This document shows positions 1 to 6,236 of a stretch of 7,261 bases of DNA, piece by piece (position 1 is the stretch's first letter; the number at the start of each line of letters is the position of its first letter). The notes beneath the pieces are model-generated. The model made no database searches. It worked only from the letters and a program-made list of their open reading frames with translations, and was not told the DNA's origin. The DNA is from Akkermansia sp. (GTDB lineage Bacteria > Verrucomicrobiota > Verrucomicrobiia > Verrucomicrobiales > Akkermansiaceae). Where the stretch lies: positions 1-7,261 of the forward strand of contig JAGBZE010000133.1 in assembly GCA_017628435.1 (NCBI GenBank), written 5' to 3'. Both the position numbers and the translations under genes were made by a program.

Positions 1-1
1 A

Positions 2-691
2 AGAGATTTCTGCCAGGCTCTCATGAAATATAAACACGTCGACTGCCCTGGAAGTGTTTTACATAACATGGATGCTCCCGAACTTGCAAAACGAGGAGAT
101 GCAGCAAATTGGAACTCCAGCAAACTGAAATTTCTTTCGCAATACAAATTTAATATCGCGTTTGAAAACAGCTCCATTCCTGGCTATATAACGGAAAAAT
201 TAATGGATGCCTATCTTGCTAACACTGTTCCCATTTATTTTGGCAGTGAAGGTGACGTAGCACCTTTTCCAAAAGAGTCCATGATTTGTGCTAATGATTT
301 TCCGGATTTTGAATCACTGATTAACCGGATTAAAGAACTGGATGAAGATGATGATGCCTATATGGCAATGCTTGCAGCAAATCCTCTGCGCAATGGAATG
401 GAGTTGAACCCGCTCCAGATGCTCAAAGCATTCCTACAACCAGTAATGGAAAAGACCCCTACCACTTTTGAAAAAGACCCGCTGATGGTTTCTGACGCAA
501 CACGGCTGATACGCATAGGTGGGAAAGGCACCCTGTCCATACGTTTCGAAATGTTCCGGATTGCCATTAAAGCGCTATTTGCAAAATATATACAAAAAGA
601 CAATAGTAAAAGAAACAAACTAGGTGTTGAGTATTGGCAAAAGAAATACGCTTTAGACGATGCCCGACAATTAGCGCAAAAAAAGCACTAA
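2..691 (+). CDS. GT10 alpha-1,3-fucosyltransferase, C-terminal part (5' end outside window)
   Basis: The reading frame is open from the window edge; seven codons precede the first ATG at 23 and continue the family pattern (R-D-F-C-Q-A-L, then MKYKHVDCPG), so that ATG is internal. The family is recognised by the donor-binding block FNIAFENSSIPGYITEKL about 50 residues after the ATG, followed by AYLANTVPIYFGS, matching the GDP-fucose site of bacterial and animal GT10 enzymes such as Helicobacter FutA. Known role of the family: transfer of L-fucose from GDP-fucose to GlcNAc or glucose of a surface glycan, at the cytoplasmic membrane face. The C-terminus is basic and helix-prone (RFEMFRIAIKALFAKY) and ends in EYWQKKYALDD, plausibly a membrane-associating tail as proposed for Helicobacter enzymes (inference). 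The DNA is AT-rich: bases 121-180 are 33% GC by count. Acceptor and linkage cannot be read from the sequence. Confidence 0.9.
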   Translation, partial: RDFCQALMKYKHVDCPGSVLHNMDAPELAKRGDAANWNSSKLKFLSQYKFNIAFENSSIPGYITEKLMDAYLANTVPIYFGSEGDVAPFPKESMICANDFPDFESLINRIKELDEDDDAYMAMLAANPLRNGMELNPLQMLKAFLQPVMEKTPTTFEKDPLMVSDATRLIRIGGKGTLSIRFEMFRIAIKALFAKYIQKDNSKRNKLGVEYWQKKYALDDARQLAQKKH

Positions 692-867
692 CGAATAAAG
701 CAGCTATAAGGAAACATTCCTACTCGACGCGTATCAACGCAGGATTCATTTACTGCAATCCGGATATGGGATGATATAAATCACCAGCAAATCCGGAACA
801 GAAAGGGGGCACAGGGAAACATCAATTAACGCTTGCCCCTCATGACAGAATCTGCTATAGTCCCGGA
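692..867. other. Intergenic region between the two glycosyltransferase genes
   Basis: No convincing gene is seen in these 176 bases. The stretch holds a short weak hairpin (709-721, AGGAA-ACA-TTCCT, no T tract) just after the fucosyltransferase stop. It also holds two copies of AATCCGGA at 757-764 and 790-797, 33 bp apart, which is about three helical turns. An extended -10-like sequence TGATATAAA lies at 772-780 without a clear -35, and a better promoter lies next to the following gene. The second glycosyltransferase may therefore be transcribed separately rather than only by readthrough. Confidence 0.6.
833..861 (+). promoter_or_regulatory. Sigma70-like promoter of the GT32 gene, probably giving a leaderless mRNA
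   Basis: The -35 is TTGCCC (833-838, 4/6 to consensus), the spacer is exactly 17 bp, and the -10 is TATAGT (856-861, 5/6) with an upstream TG (853-854) making it an extended -10. Only six bases separate the -10 from the GTG start at 868, so the expected transcription start falls on or next to the first base of the start codon. The alternative extended -10 at 772-780 would instead give a leader of roughly 80 nt. Promoter position is inferred from pattern only. Confidence 0.55.
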
Positions 868-1665
868 GTGATAAAAAAAATCCATTATTGCTGGCTCGGC
901 TCAGAAATACCAGCACACGTTCGGGCGCATGTGCAATCCTGGCAGCGGCTGTGCCCGGATTATGATTACTTCGAGTGGAACAACAGCAACGCGTCATATC
1001 CGGAACACAGATATTGGCAACAAGCGGCCAGCAGTAAACGATGGGCATTTGCATCCGATGTCGTTCAACTGCGCAAGTTATATGAACATGGAGGTTTTTA
1101 CCTCGATTGCGATGTCGTAATTCAGAAACCATTGGATAAGATCCCCGCTCCATCAGATCATCTAATAATGGGCTACATGTACGATTGTGCTCTTTCCGGC
1201 GGTTTCATGTACTCACCACCAGGGCACCCACTGGTAGCTAAAATGCTTGAATATTACGATGATATCAATCCAGGATTTTTTGCGGTTAACAACACTATTC
1301 TGACAGATTGCATCAACAACAATGTGGCAGATTTCCTGCTGAATGGAAAATTCTTTCAATCAGAAGAGCATAAACTCACCATCTTCCCCAAAGAATACTT
1401 CTGCCACCCGTCTCTCCTTCCAGGGAAGTCCTTTATCGTAGATTTATTTTCCGGCTCGTGGAAAAGCCCGTCAGGCACCTATAAGCTGGCAGATTACCGT
1501 TTTAGTCTGATAAGGGCACTCAGAAGAAAAGTCTCATGTTACCGGGCGTTATGTCGCAGCGAGTATCTCGACATATACAAACAAGCTCGTAAGGGCATCA
1601 AAGAACTACGGATGGAACATTGGAGGCAGAAATACGGCATAACAGGAGGTGCCATCAAACTGTGA
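868..1665 (+). CDS. GT32-type glycosyltransferase (DXD sugar transferase)
   Basis: This 265-aa protein begins IKKIHYCWLGSEIP, the usual N-terminus of bacterial members of the OCH1/capsular-polysaccharide GT32 group, which supports the GTG start. The conserved core is at residues 61-83: FASDVVQLRKLYEHGGFYLD followed by C-D-V, giving the metal/nucleotide-sugar DXD motif D80-C-D82. A later FSGSW (194-198) matches the family's C-terminal GSW block. Known family role: transfer of a hexose (mannose, galactose or similar) to a growing glycan; the sugar here cannot be assigned. The last 55 residues are basic and helix-prone and end in MEHWRQKYGITGG, resembling the tail of the preceding fucosyltransferase. 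No Shine-Dalgarno sequence lies at normal spacing; GGAG at 865-868 overlaps the GTG, and a promoter lies immediately upstream. The gene is AT-rich (bases 1081-1140 are 38% GC). Likely partner of the fucosyltransferase in making a surface polysaccharide or LPS. Confidence 0.88.
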   Translation: MIKKIHYCWLGSEIPAHVRAHVQSWQRLCPDYDYFEWNNSNASYPEHRYWQQAASSKRWAFASDVVQLRKLYEHGGFYLDCDVVIQKPLDKIPAPSDHLIMGYMYDCALSGGFMYSPPGHPLVAKMLEYYDDINPGFFAVNNTILTDCINNNVADFLLNGKFFQSEEHKLTIFPKEYFCHPSLLPGKSFIVDLFSGSWKSPSGTYKLADYRFSLIRALRRKVSCYRALCRSEYLDIYKQARKGIKELRMEHWRQKYGITGGAIKL

Positions 1666-1690
1666 CCTGTTTCATTTCCTCTGTTTCATA

Positions 1691-1727
1691 AAAAAATCGC
1701 AACCATTTCCCATGGTTGCGATTTTTT
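1691..1727. terminator. Bidirectional intrinsic terminator
   Basis: A perfect 16-bp inverted repeat, AAAAAATCGCAACCAT (1691-1706) and ATGGTTGCGATTTTTT (1712-1727), encloses a 5-base loop. The core of the stem is ATCGCAACCAT and its outer part supplies six T on each strand. It lies 25 bases after the GT32 stop and 14 bases after the stop of the convergent pyrophosphorylase gene, so it can end transcription from both sides. Confidence 0.93.
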
Positions 1728-1741
1728 CTTGTACAAATAAT

Positions 1742-3064
1742 TCAAATCACCACCTCACCGCTGAGAGCTTCGCCGGGGGCGAAGGTGTGGGGTTTGGTAA
1801 CAACAAGTTTGCTGACATGCTTGAGGGAGGGCACGCCGAGGGATTCCAGCGACTCCACCAGCTTATACAGCTTGCCATCCAGCAGCACCACGGGGGCCAC
1901 GCCGTTGCACTCGGGAGCCAGCTTCATGGCGCCGGCGGCATCAATCTCCACCGCATCGGAACGCAGCAGCAGCAGATCTGAGCAGATCTTCACCGGGAAG
2001 AAGCGGGAGCGAGGCACGCACACGGCGCGGGCGCCGGGGAAGCACTGCAGCGCAGCACCCATCGCCGTTTCCAACTGATACACCTTCTGAGAAGCAGAAT
2101 CACGCGGGTCAACCGTCTTGCTGTTGCAGATAACCGGCAGGGGCAGCACACCTCCGTTGGCCTCCAGCACCGCCTTCAGGGCATCCAGGCGAATCCAGAG
2201 GTTATTAGTGTTGAAATAGCGGTGTTTCTCGATATTCTGGAACTCCGCCACATCCTCATCCGGGCACTGGGCAACCTCTCGCAGAATCGGCTGGCCATCG
2301 GCCTTGCGGGTAGCCAGGTGGCCACCCTTCTTATCAGCCTCTGTGCGGCGGGTCACCTCCATCACAAAGGGAGCGCCGCTCTCCGCAAACCAGCGCAGGA
2401 AACGGGTATCCAGCTGAGCGCCCAGGTTGTCGGAATTAGAAACAAAGGCATACTTCACCCCTGCTGCCAGCAGCTTATCCAACCAGCCGCTGCCCACCAG
2501 GGCGGGATAAATATCGCCATGGCCGGGTGGGCACCACTCCAATTCCGGATTGGCGGGGTATTCCACCGGCTCCAGCGTATCCGTCACCAGCTTGGGCACG
2601 CGGTTCTGCAGCATCTCCACCTTGGCCGCATCTGCAAAATCAGCATACTGAGCCAGGTGAGCCATGGTATCCTCACTGGTAGAGAACGAGTTCATGAGCA
2701 GCAGGTTCACCGGATACTGAGCGCGCTCCCGCAGGCTCTGCACCTGGCGTACAATCGTATCAAGGAAAGTCACCCCGGGCTTGATTTCCAGCAGGCTCTT
2801 GGCCTTCTGAAGCCCCATGCCGGTACCCAGACCGCCATTAAGCTTCACCAGCACAGCCTGAGCCAGCAGAGCGGCATCTGCCTCCGACGTGGCCGCCACC
2901 AGCTCCTCCCAATCCGCCACATCACGTGCGGGTTCAATCTCGCCCTCAGGAATCATCATGGACTGATTCGAAGTCAACACGCCCACACTATGGCGAAAGG
3001 CACCAATGGCAGCGAGGGAAAGCCCCACGCCCTGCATTTTACTCTCAATAGAACTAAAATTCAT
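1742..3064 (-). CDS. UTP-glucose-1-phosphate uridylyltransferase, eukaryotic (UDPGP) type
   Basis: The enzyme makes UDP-glucose and pyrophosphate from UTP and glucose-1-phosphate in the cytoplasm, feeding glycan and LPS synthesis. The 440-aa protein shows the UDPGP-family motifs in order: nucleotide-binding KLNGGLGTGMG (74-84), PPGHGDIYPAL (179-189), FVSNSDNLGA (207-216), FNTNNLWI (284-291), CNSKTVDP (313-320) and RFFPVKICSDLLLL (354-367) with the expected catalytic-region lysine K359. The GGLGTGMG form distinguishes it from UDP-GlcNAc pyrophosphorylases (GGQGTRLG). It is unlike the GalU type used by most bacteria. Length is slightly below eukaryotic enzymes (about 470-510 aa), mainly at the N-terminus and the C-terminal beta-helix. 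The ATG at 3064 is chosen because a strong promoter ends just before it; no Shine-Dalgarno is present. It diverges from the ankyrin lipoprotein gene and converges on the GT32 gene. Sugar specificity is inferred from motifs; a closely related sugar-1-phosphate remains possible. Confidence 0.93.
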   Translation of the reverse strand: MNFSSIESKMQGVGLSLAAIGAFRHSVGVLTSNQSMMIPEGEIEPARDVADWEELVAATSEADAALLAQAVLVKLNGGLGTGMGLQKAKSLLEIKPGVTFLDTIVRQVQSLRERAQYPVNLLLMNSFSTSEDTMAHLAQYADFADAAKVEMLQNRVPKLVTDTLEPVEYPANPELEWCPPGHGDIYPALVGSGWLDKLLAAGVKYAFVSNSDNLGAQLDTRFLRWFAESGAPFVMEVTRRTEADKKGGHLATRKADGQPILREVAQCPDEDVAEFQNIEKHRYFNTNNLWIRLDALKAVLEANGGVLPLPVICNSKTVDPRDSASQKVYQLETAMGAALQCFPGARAVCVPRSRFFPVKICSDLLLLRSDAVEIDAAGAMKLAPECNGVAPVVLLDGKLYKLVESLESLGVPSLKHVSKLVVTKPHTFAPGEALSGEVVI

Positions 3065-3075
3065 ACAACAAGCAC

Positions 3076-3104
3076 AGTATAACGCCAGGACTCGCGCTTT
3101 TCAA
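3076..3104 (-). promoter_or_regulatory. Sigma70-like promoter of the UDP-glucose pyrophosphorylase gene
   Basis: Read on the reverse strand: -35 TTGAAA (3104-3099, 5/6), 17-bp spacer, -10 TATACT (3081-3076, 5/6). Eleven bases separate the -10 from the ATG at 3064, so the expected 5' leader is only about five nucleotides, too short for a Shine-Dalgarno sequence. Confidence 0.72.
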
Positions 3105-3138
3105 CACCGAATTAAGGCAAAACGTCTGAAAAGCTTAC

Positions 3139-3167
3139 TTGCCAGCAGGGCAAATGTCTGCTAGCAT
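3139..3167 (+). promoter_or_regulatory. Promoter of the ankyrin lipoprotein gene, with overlapping palindromes
   Basis: The -35 is TTGCCA (3139-3144, 5/6), the spacer 17 bp, and the -10 TAGCAT (3162-3167, 4/6) with upstream TG (3159-3160) forming an extended -10. The ATG at 3175 follows after seven bases, so the transcript should start at or next to the start codon. Two perfect short inverted repeats overlay the elements: TTGCC-AGCAG-GGCAA (3139-3153) on the -35 and CTGCTA-GCA-TAGCAG (3158-3172) on the -10. They could be operator sites, but no regulator is identified. Confidence 0.5.
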
Positions 3168-3174
3168 AGCAGTA

Positions 3175-3768
3175 ATGAAGCAACTCCAGCTTATCCTGCT
3201 GCTCCTCTACTGCCTGGTAACGGTCAGCTGCGGAGGCTTCGCACCCCGGCAGCAGGTGCTGGACACTGAGCTCATAGAGGCCATCAAAGCCGCTGATAAG
3301 GATGCCATGAACACAGCTCTGAAAAAAGGAGCCAATCCGGATGCCGAAACGGGCGACAAAGGAACCGCCCTGGGCACGTTGCTGAAGCAATACAAACGCA
3401 GCCACCAGGACCGCCGGGCACGCATTGAGGACTGCGCCCTGCTCCTGTTAGAAAACAATGCCAACCCGGAGCTGATGCATCACGGATTCACCCCCCTACA
3501 GATAGCCACAGGCCAGGGCAGCGATGTCATCGTCTCCAGCCTTATCCAGCACGGAGCCAATCCCTCCAGAGAAACGGATGCCGGATTGGCACCCATCTGG
3601 CAGGCGGTCTACACCAACAACTACCGCATAGGCATGGAACTGTTGAAGAGTGGAGCTAACCCCAATTCACTCAATGCAGAGGAACAGACTCCCCTGGAAT
3701 ACCTGCGGGCATGCGGGTACCAACGCACACGGCTCATGCTGCAACTCCGATACTACGGCGGTCATTAA
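3175..3768 (+). CDS. Ankyrin-repeat lipoprotein
   Basis: The 197-aa product begins MKQLQLILLLLYCLVTVSC, a lipoprotein-like signal with a hydrophobic core and a cysteine at 19 followed by GG. The -3 position is T rather than L/V/I, so the lipobox is imperfect. The mature part is a short ankyrin array marked by four turn motifs: GANP (52-55), NANP (95-98), GANP (127-130) and GANP (160-163), with TPLQIA (106-111) and TPLEYL (172-177) starting helices. Ankyrin domains bind proteins; this one probably sits in the periplasm attached to a membrane (inference), and its partner is unknown. The frame stays open upstream to a TTG at 3139 and an ATG at 3154, but the signal peptide and the promoter favour 3175. 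Its TAA overlaps the stop of the convergent UvrA-family gene. The linker at 71-86 is unusually basic (KQYKRSHQDRRAR). Confidence 0.82.
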   Translation: MKQLQLILLLLYCLVTVSCGGFAPRQQVLDTELIEAIKAADKDAMNTALKKGANPDAETGDKGTALGTLLKQYKRSHQDRRARIEDCALLLLENNANPELMHHGFTPLQIATGQGSDVIVSSLIQHGANPSRETDAGLAPIWQAVYTNNYRIGMELLKSGANPNSLNAEEQTPLEYLRACGYQRTRLMLQLRYYGGH

Positions 3769-6194
3769 ACCGGCTCACCAGCATACACAATGCGGCCTCC
3801 CTCTGCACCGGAGCCCGGTCCCAGCTCCACCAGGTAATCAGCCCGGGAAAGCACACCCTGATTATGCTCAATGCAGAGAATGGTGTGCCCGGCAGCCCGC
3901 AGCCGGAAGATAGCCCGCAGCAGCAGCTCCAATTCTGCAAAATGCAGGCCTGTGCTGGGCTCGTCCAGCACCAGCAGCAGATGTTCACCCGGACGGCTGC
4001 CGCGCTTCGGCGCAGCCTTGGATAAATAGGTTGCCAGCTTCACACGCTGTGATTCACCACCGGAAAGCGTGGTCACCGACCTGTCCAGCGGCAGATACCC
4101 AAGGCCAAGCTCCTGCAGAGCCTTCAGAATAGCTGCCGCCTGCGGCACCGCGGCAAAAAATTCCACCGCTTCATCCACCGTCTGCGCAAGCGCCTGGGCC
4201 ATGGACTTGCCACGCCAGGTGACCTCCAGCGTCTCCCGGTTATAGCGGGCACCGTGGCAGGCATCGCACTCCGTATACAAATCGGCCAGGAAGTTCATAT
4301 CCACCTGCAGGCGGCCTGTGCCACCGCAGCGCTCGCAGCGGCCGCCACGGGCATTCAATGAGAAACGCGCAGATGTATACCCGCGCTGGCGGGAAAGCGG
4401 CAGCGCAGCGTACAGCGGGCGCAGCACATCGAGCAACCCGGTGGCCGTGGCAGGCGTAGAACGCGGAGAACTGCCCAGCGGGCTCTGGTCCACCAGCACA
4501 GCGCGGGTGATGGCGTCCGCCCCCTCTACCCTGCCCGCTTTCAGCGCAGGCAGCAGGCATTCATGCACCAGCGTGCTCTTGCCCGAGCCCCCCGGGCCGG
4601 ACAAACAGGTGAACGCCTCCAGCGGGAAGCGGAACTCCACATCCTGCAGGTTGCGAGCCGTTGCATGCTTCAAAGTCAGCCACTTGCAGGCGGCAAGAGA
4701 GCGCAGCTCCACCGCAGGCAGCACGCGCCGCATGCTCAACCACGCCCCGGTGGGCGATTCCTCATTCTCCAGAAAATCCTGATACGTGCCCTCTGCCAGC
4801 ACGGCGCCGCCATCCGGCCCACTGCCAGGCCCCATCTCCACCAGCCAGTCACAAGCCTGCAGCAGCTGGGGGTCGTGCTCCACCACCAGAATAGTATTTC
4901 CCTTGTCGCGCAGGCGGTGCAACGCTGCAATAAGGCGCTCCGTCTCCTTCGGGTGCAGACCGATGGTGGGTTCATCCAGAATGTACAACACACCGGAAAG
5001 GCCGCCGCCAATCTGCCCAGCCAGGCGGGCGCGCTGAAGCTCGCCACCGGACAGCGTATTTGCAGCACGAGAGAGAGCCAGATACCCCAGCCCCAGCTCC
5101 AGCAGGCAGTCGAGGCGCTGAAGGAGGCTCCCCATGGCAGACTGCAGCGCATCCCGGAAGGCGGGGGGAATTTCCAGTTTCGTCAGCAGCTGCCGGTTCT
5201 CCTGCACCGGTAATTCGCAGAACTGCCCCAGGCTCAGCTCACGGCCACCAAAATTCAACGTAACAGCCAGAGCCGTAGGATTCAGGCGCATCCCCTTACA
5301 CACCGGACACACAGCCAGCTCCCCCTTGGAGGATTCCACCGTACCAAGGCCATTGCACTCCGCGCAGGCACCATGCGGAGAGAAATGAGAGAACAAACCG
5401 GGCGTCAAATCAGGCAGGGAGAAGCCCGTCTCCGCATTGCGATAGCGTGTGTGGTAGCACTGCAACTCCGGCTCCGCCCCGCGGGGCTGAACCAGGGCGC
5501 GCACTTCATCCGGCCACAAGCGCAGTGCAGCCTGCACCGAGTCTGCCACACGGGATTCCACCCCCTCACGAATAACGATACGATCCACCACCAGCTCACA
5601 ATCCTGTCCGGCGGCAGGCGGGCGATTCTCCAGCTCATCCAGCTCCAGAATCTCCCCTGACACACGCACGCGAAGGTAACCAAGCTTCCGCAACATCAGA
5701 ATATCGCTCTCCGGATTCTGCCCGAAGGCCGGAGAAAGTGGGGCAAGAAGCGTAAGGCGTGTATTTTCAGGCAGCGCACAGAGGGATGATGTAATTTCCT
5801 CCGGACTCAGACGAGTGAGCCGGACACCGGTCACCGGGTCATGCGGCACACCAATAGCCGCGTACAGGATACGAAGATAATCCAGAGCCTCCGTCAGCGA
5901 ACCTAAGACCGAGCGGGATTGCCCACCTGGCAGGTGCTGCTCCAGGCAGAGGGCGGGAGGAAGACCCTCAATATTTTCCACATGGGGTTTTTCCGGACGC
6001 GCCAGCAGGCGGCGGGCACCGGCAGAAAGGCACTCCAGGAAGCGGCGGCGGGATTCCGCAAATAAGGTATCATACGCCAGCGTGCTCTTGCCGGATCCGC
6101 TAGGCCCCATAAGCGCAATAAGCTTGCCCGCCGGCAGAGTCAGGTTGATATGCCGCAGGGTGTTCTGACTGGCTCCTGTTATGCGGATATCCAT
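3765..6194 (-). CDS. uvrA: UvrA-family ABC ATPase (excinuclease ABC subunit A homologue), compact form
   Basis: UvrA dimers scan DNA for lesions and load UvrB in nucleotide excision repair. Both ATPase modules are intact: Walker A GPSGSGKST (30-38) and GPGGSGKST (533-541), signatures LSGGELQRARLA (381-392) and LSGGESQRVKLA (710-721), Walker B LYILDEP (403-409) and LLVLDEP (740-746). Residues about 115-232 match the UvrB-binding region (TRLTLLAPL, GYLRVRVSGE, VVDRIVIREG). The second zinc module has all four cysteines (C620, C623, C643, C646). The protein is 809 aa against about 940 for standard UvrA. Three parts are missing: the roughly 120-residue insertion domain after GACAECNGLG, the CPIC-type first cysteine pair of the first zinc module (here NAET, 253-256), and about 20-25 C-terminal residues. 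It may be a specialised paralogue rather than the housekeeping UvrA, so the symbol is provisional. It is the last gene of the bactofilin operon, 19 bases after the preceding stop; no Shine-Dalgarno is visible. Confidence 0.88.
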   Translation of the reverse strand: MDIRITGASQNTLRHINLTLPAGKLIALMGPSGSGKSTLAYDTLFAESRRRFLECLSAGARRLLARPEKPHVENIEGLPPALCLEQHLPGGQSRSVLGSLTEALDYLRILYAAIGVPHDPVTGVRLTRLSPEEITSSLCALPENTRLTLLAPLSPAFGQNPESDILMLRKLGYLRVRVSGEILELDELENRPPAAGQDCELVVDRIVIREGVESRVADSVQAALRLWPDEVRALVQPRGAEPELQCYHTRYRNAETGFSLPDLTPGLFSHFSPHGACAECNGLGTVESSKGELAVCPVCKGMRLNPTALAVTLNFGGRELSLGQFCELPVQENRQLLTKLEIPPAFRDALQSAMGSLLQRLDCLLELGLGYLALSRAANTLSGGELQRARLAGQIGGGLSGVLYILDEPTIGLHPKETERLIAALHRLRDKGNTILVVEHDPQLLQACDWLVEMGPGSGPDGGAVLAEGTYQDFLENEESPTGAWLSMRRVLPAVELRSLAACKWLTLKHATARNLQDVEFRFPLEAFTCLSGPGGSGKSTLVHECLLPALKAGRVEGADAITRAVLVDQSPLGSSPRSTPATATGLLDVLRPLYAALPLSRQRGYTSARFSLNARGGRCERCGGTGRLQVDMNFLADLYTECDACHGARYNRETLEVTWRGKSMAQALAQTVDEAVEFFAAVPQAAAILKALQELGLGYLPLDRSVTTLSGGESQRVKLATYLSKAAPKRGSRPGEHLLLVLDEPSTGLHFAELELLLRAIFRLRAAGHTILCIEHNQGVLSRADYLVELGPGSGAEGGRIVYAGEPV

Positions 6195-6208
6195 GACCCG
6201 AAATCAAC

Positions 6209-6236
6209 GTATATCAGAAATACCCCTGGTCATCAA
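6209..6236 (-). promoter_or_regulatory. Possible internal promoter for the UvrA-family gene
   Basis: On the reverse strand, TTGATG (6236-6231, 4/6), a 16-bp spacer and TATACG (6214-6209, 4/6) with an upstream TG overlap the end of the zinc-ribbon bactofilin gene. The predicted start would leave a leader of roughly eight nucleotides before the ATG at 6194. The match is moderate and the gene may simply be transcribed from upstream. Confidence 0.3.

Noticed and set aside
709..721. Possible terminator AGGAA-ACA-TTCCT after the fucosyltransferase
   Set aside because: The stem is only five base pairs with a three-base loop, and no T tract follows.
865..868. GGAG as a ribosome-binding site for the GT32 gene
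   Set aside because: It overlaps the first base of the GTG start, so the spacing cannot support normal Shine-Dalgarno pairing.
746..1153. Reverse open frame of 135 codons over the GT32 start
   Set aside because: It overlaps the conserved N-terminus and DXD region of the GT32 gene, and has no promoter or family features.
1971..1989. Tandem AGCAGATCT direct repeat
   Set aside because: It falls within codons for the conserved CSDLLLL segment of the pyrophosphorylase, and repeated Leu/Ser-Asp codons explain it.
2222..3082. Long forward open frame of 286 codons
   Set aside because: It lies antisense to the pyrophosphorylase gene, whose motifs are unambiguous. The translation is His/Leu/Gln-rich without recognisable motifs, as expected of a shadow frame in GC-rich DNA.
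3139..3174. Upstream TTG or ATG start for the ankyrin lipoprotein
   Set aside because: It would put about a dozen extra residues before the signal peptide, and the region is occupied by the promoter's -35 and -10 elements.
4563..5213. Forward open frame of 216 codons opposite the UvrA-family gene
   Set aside because: It is antisense to conserved ATPase motifs, and its translation is low-complexity Gln/Arg/His-rich with no domain pattern.
3765..6194. Suspicion that the short UvrA homologue is a pseudogene
   Set aside because: The frame is uninterrupted, both Walker, signature and Walker B motifs are intact, and the missing parts are clean domain-sized losses rather than frameshift damage.
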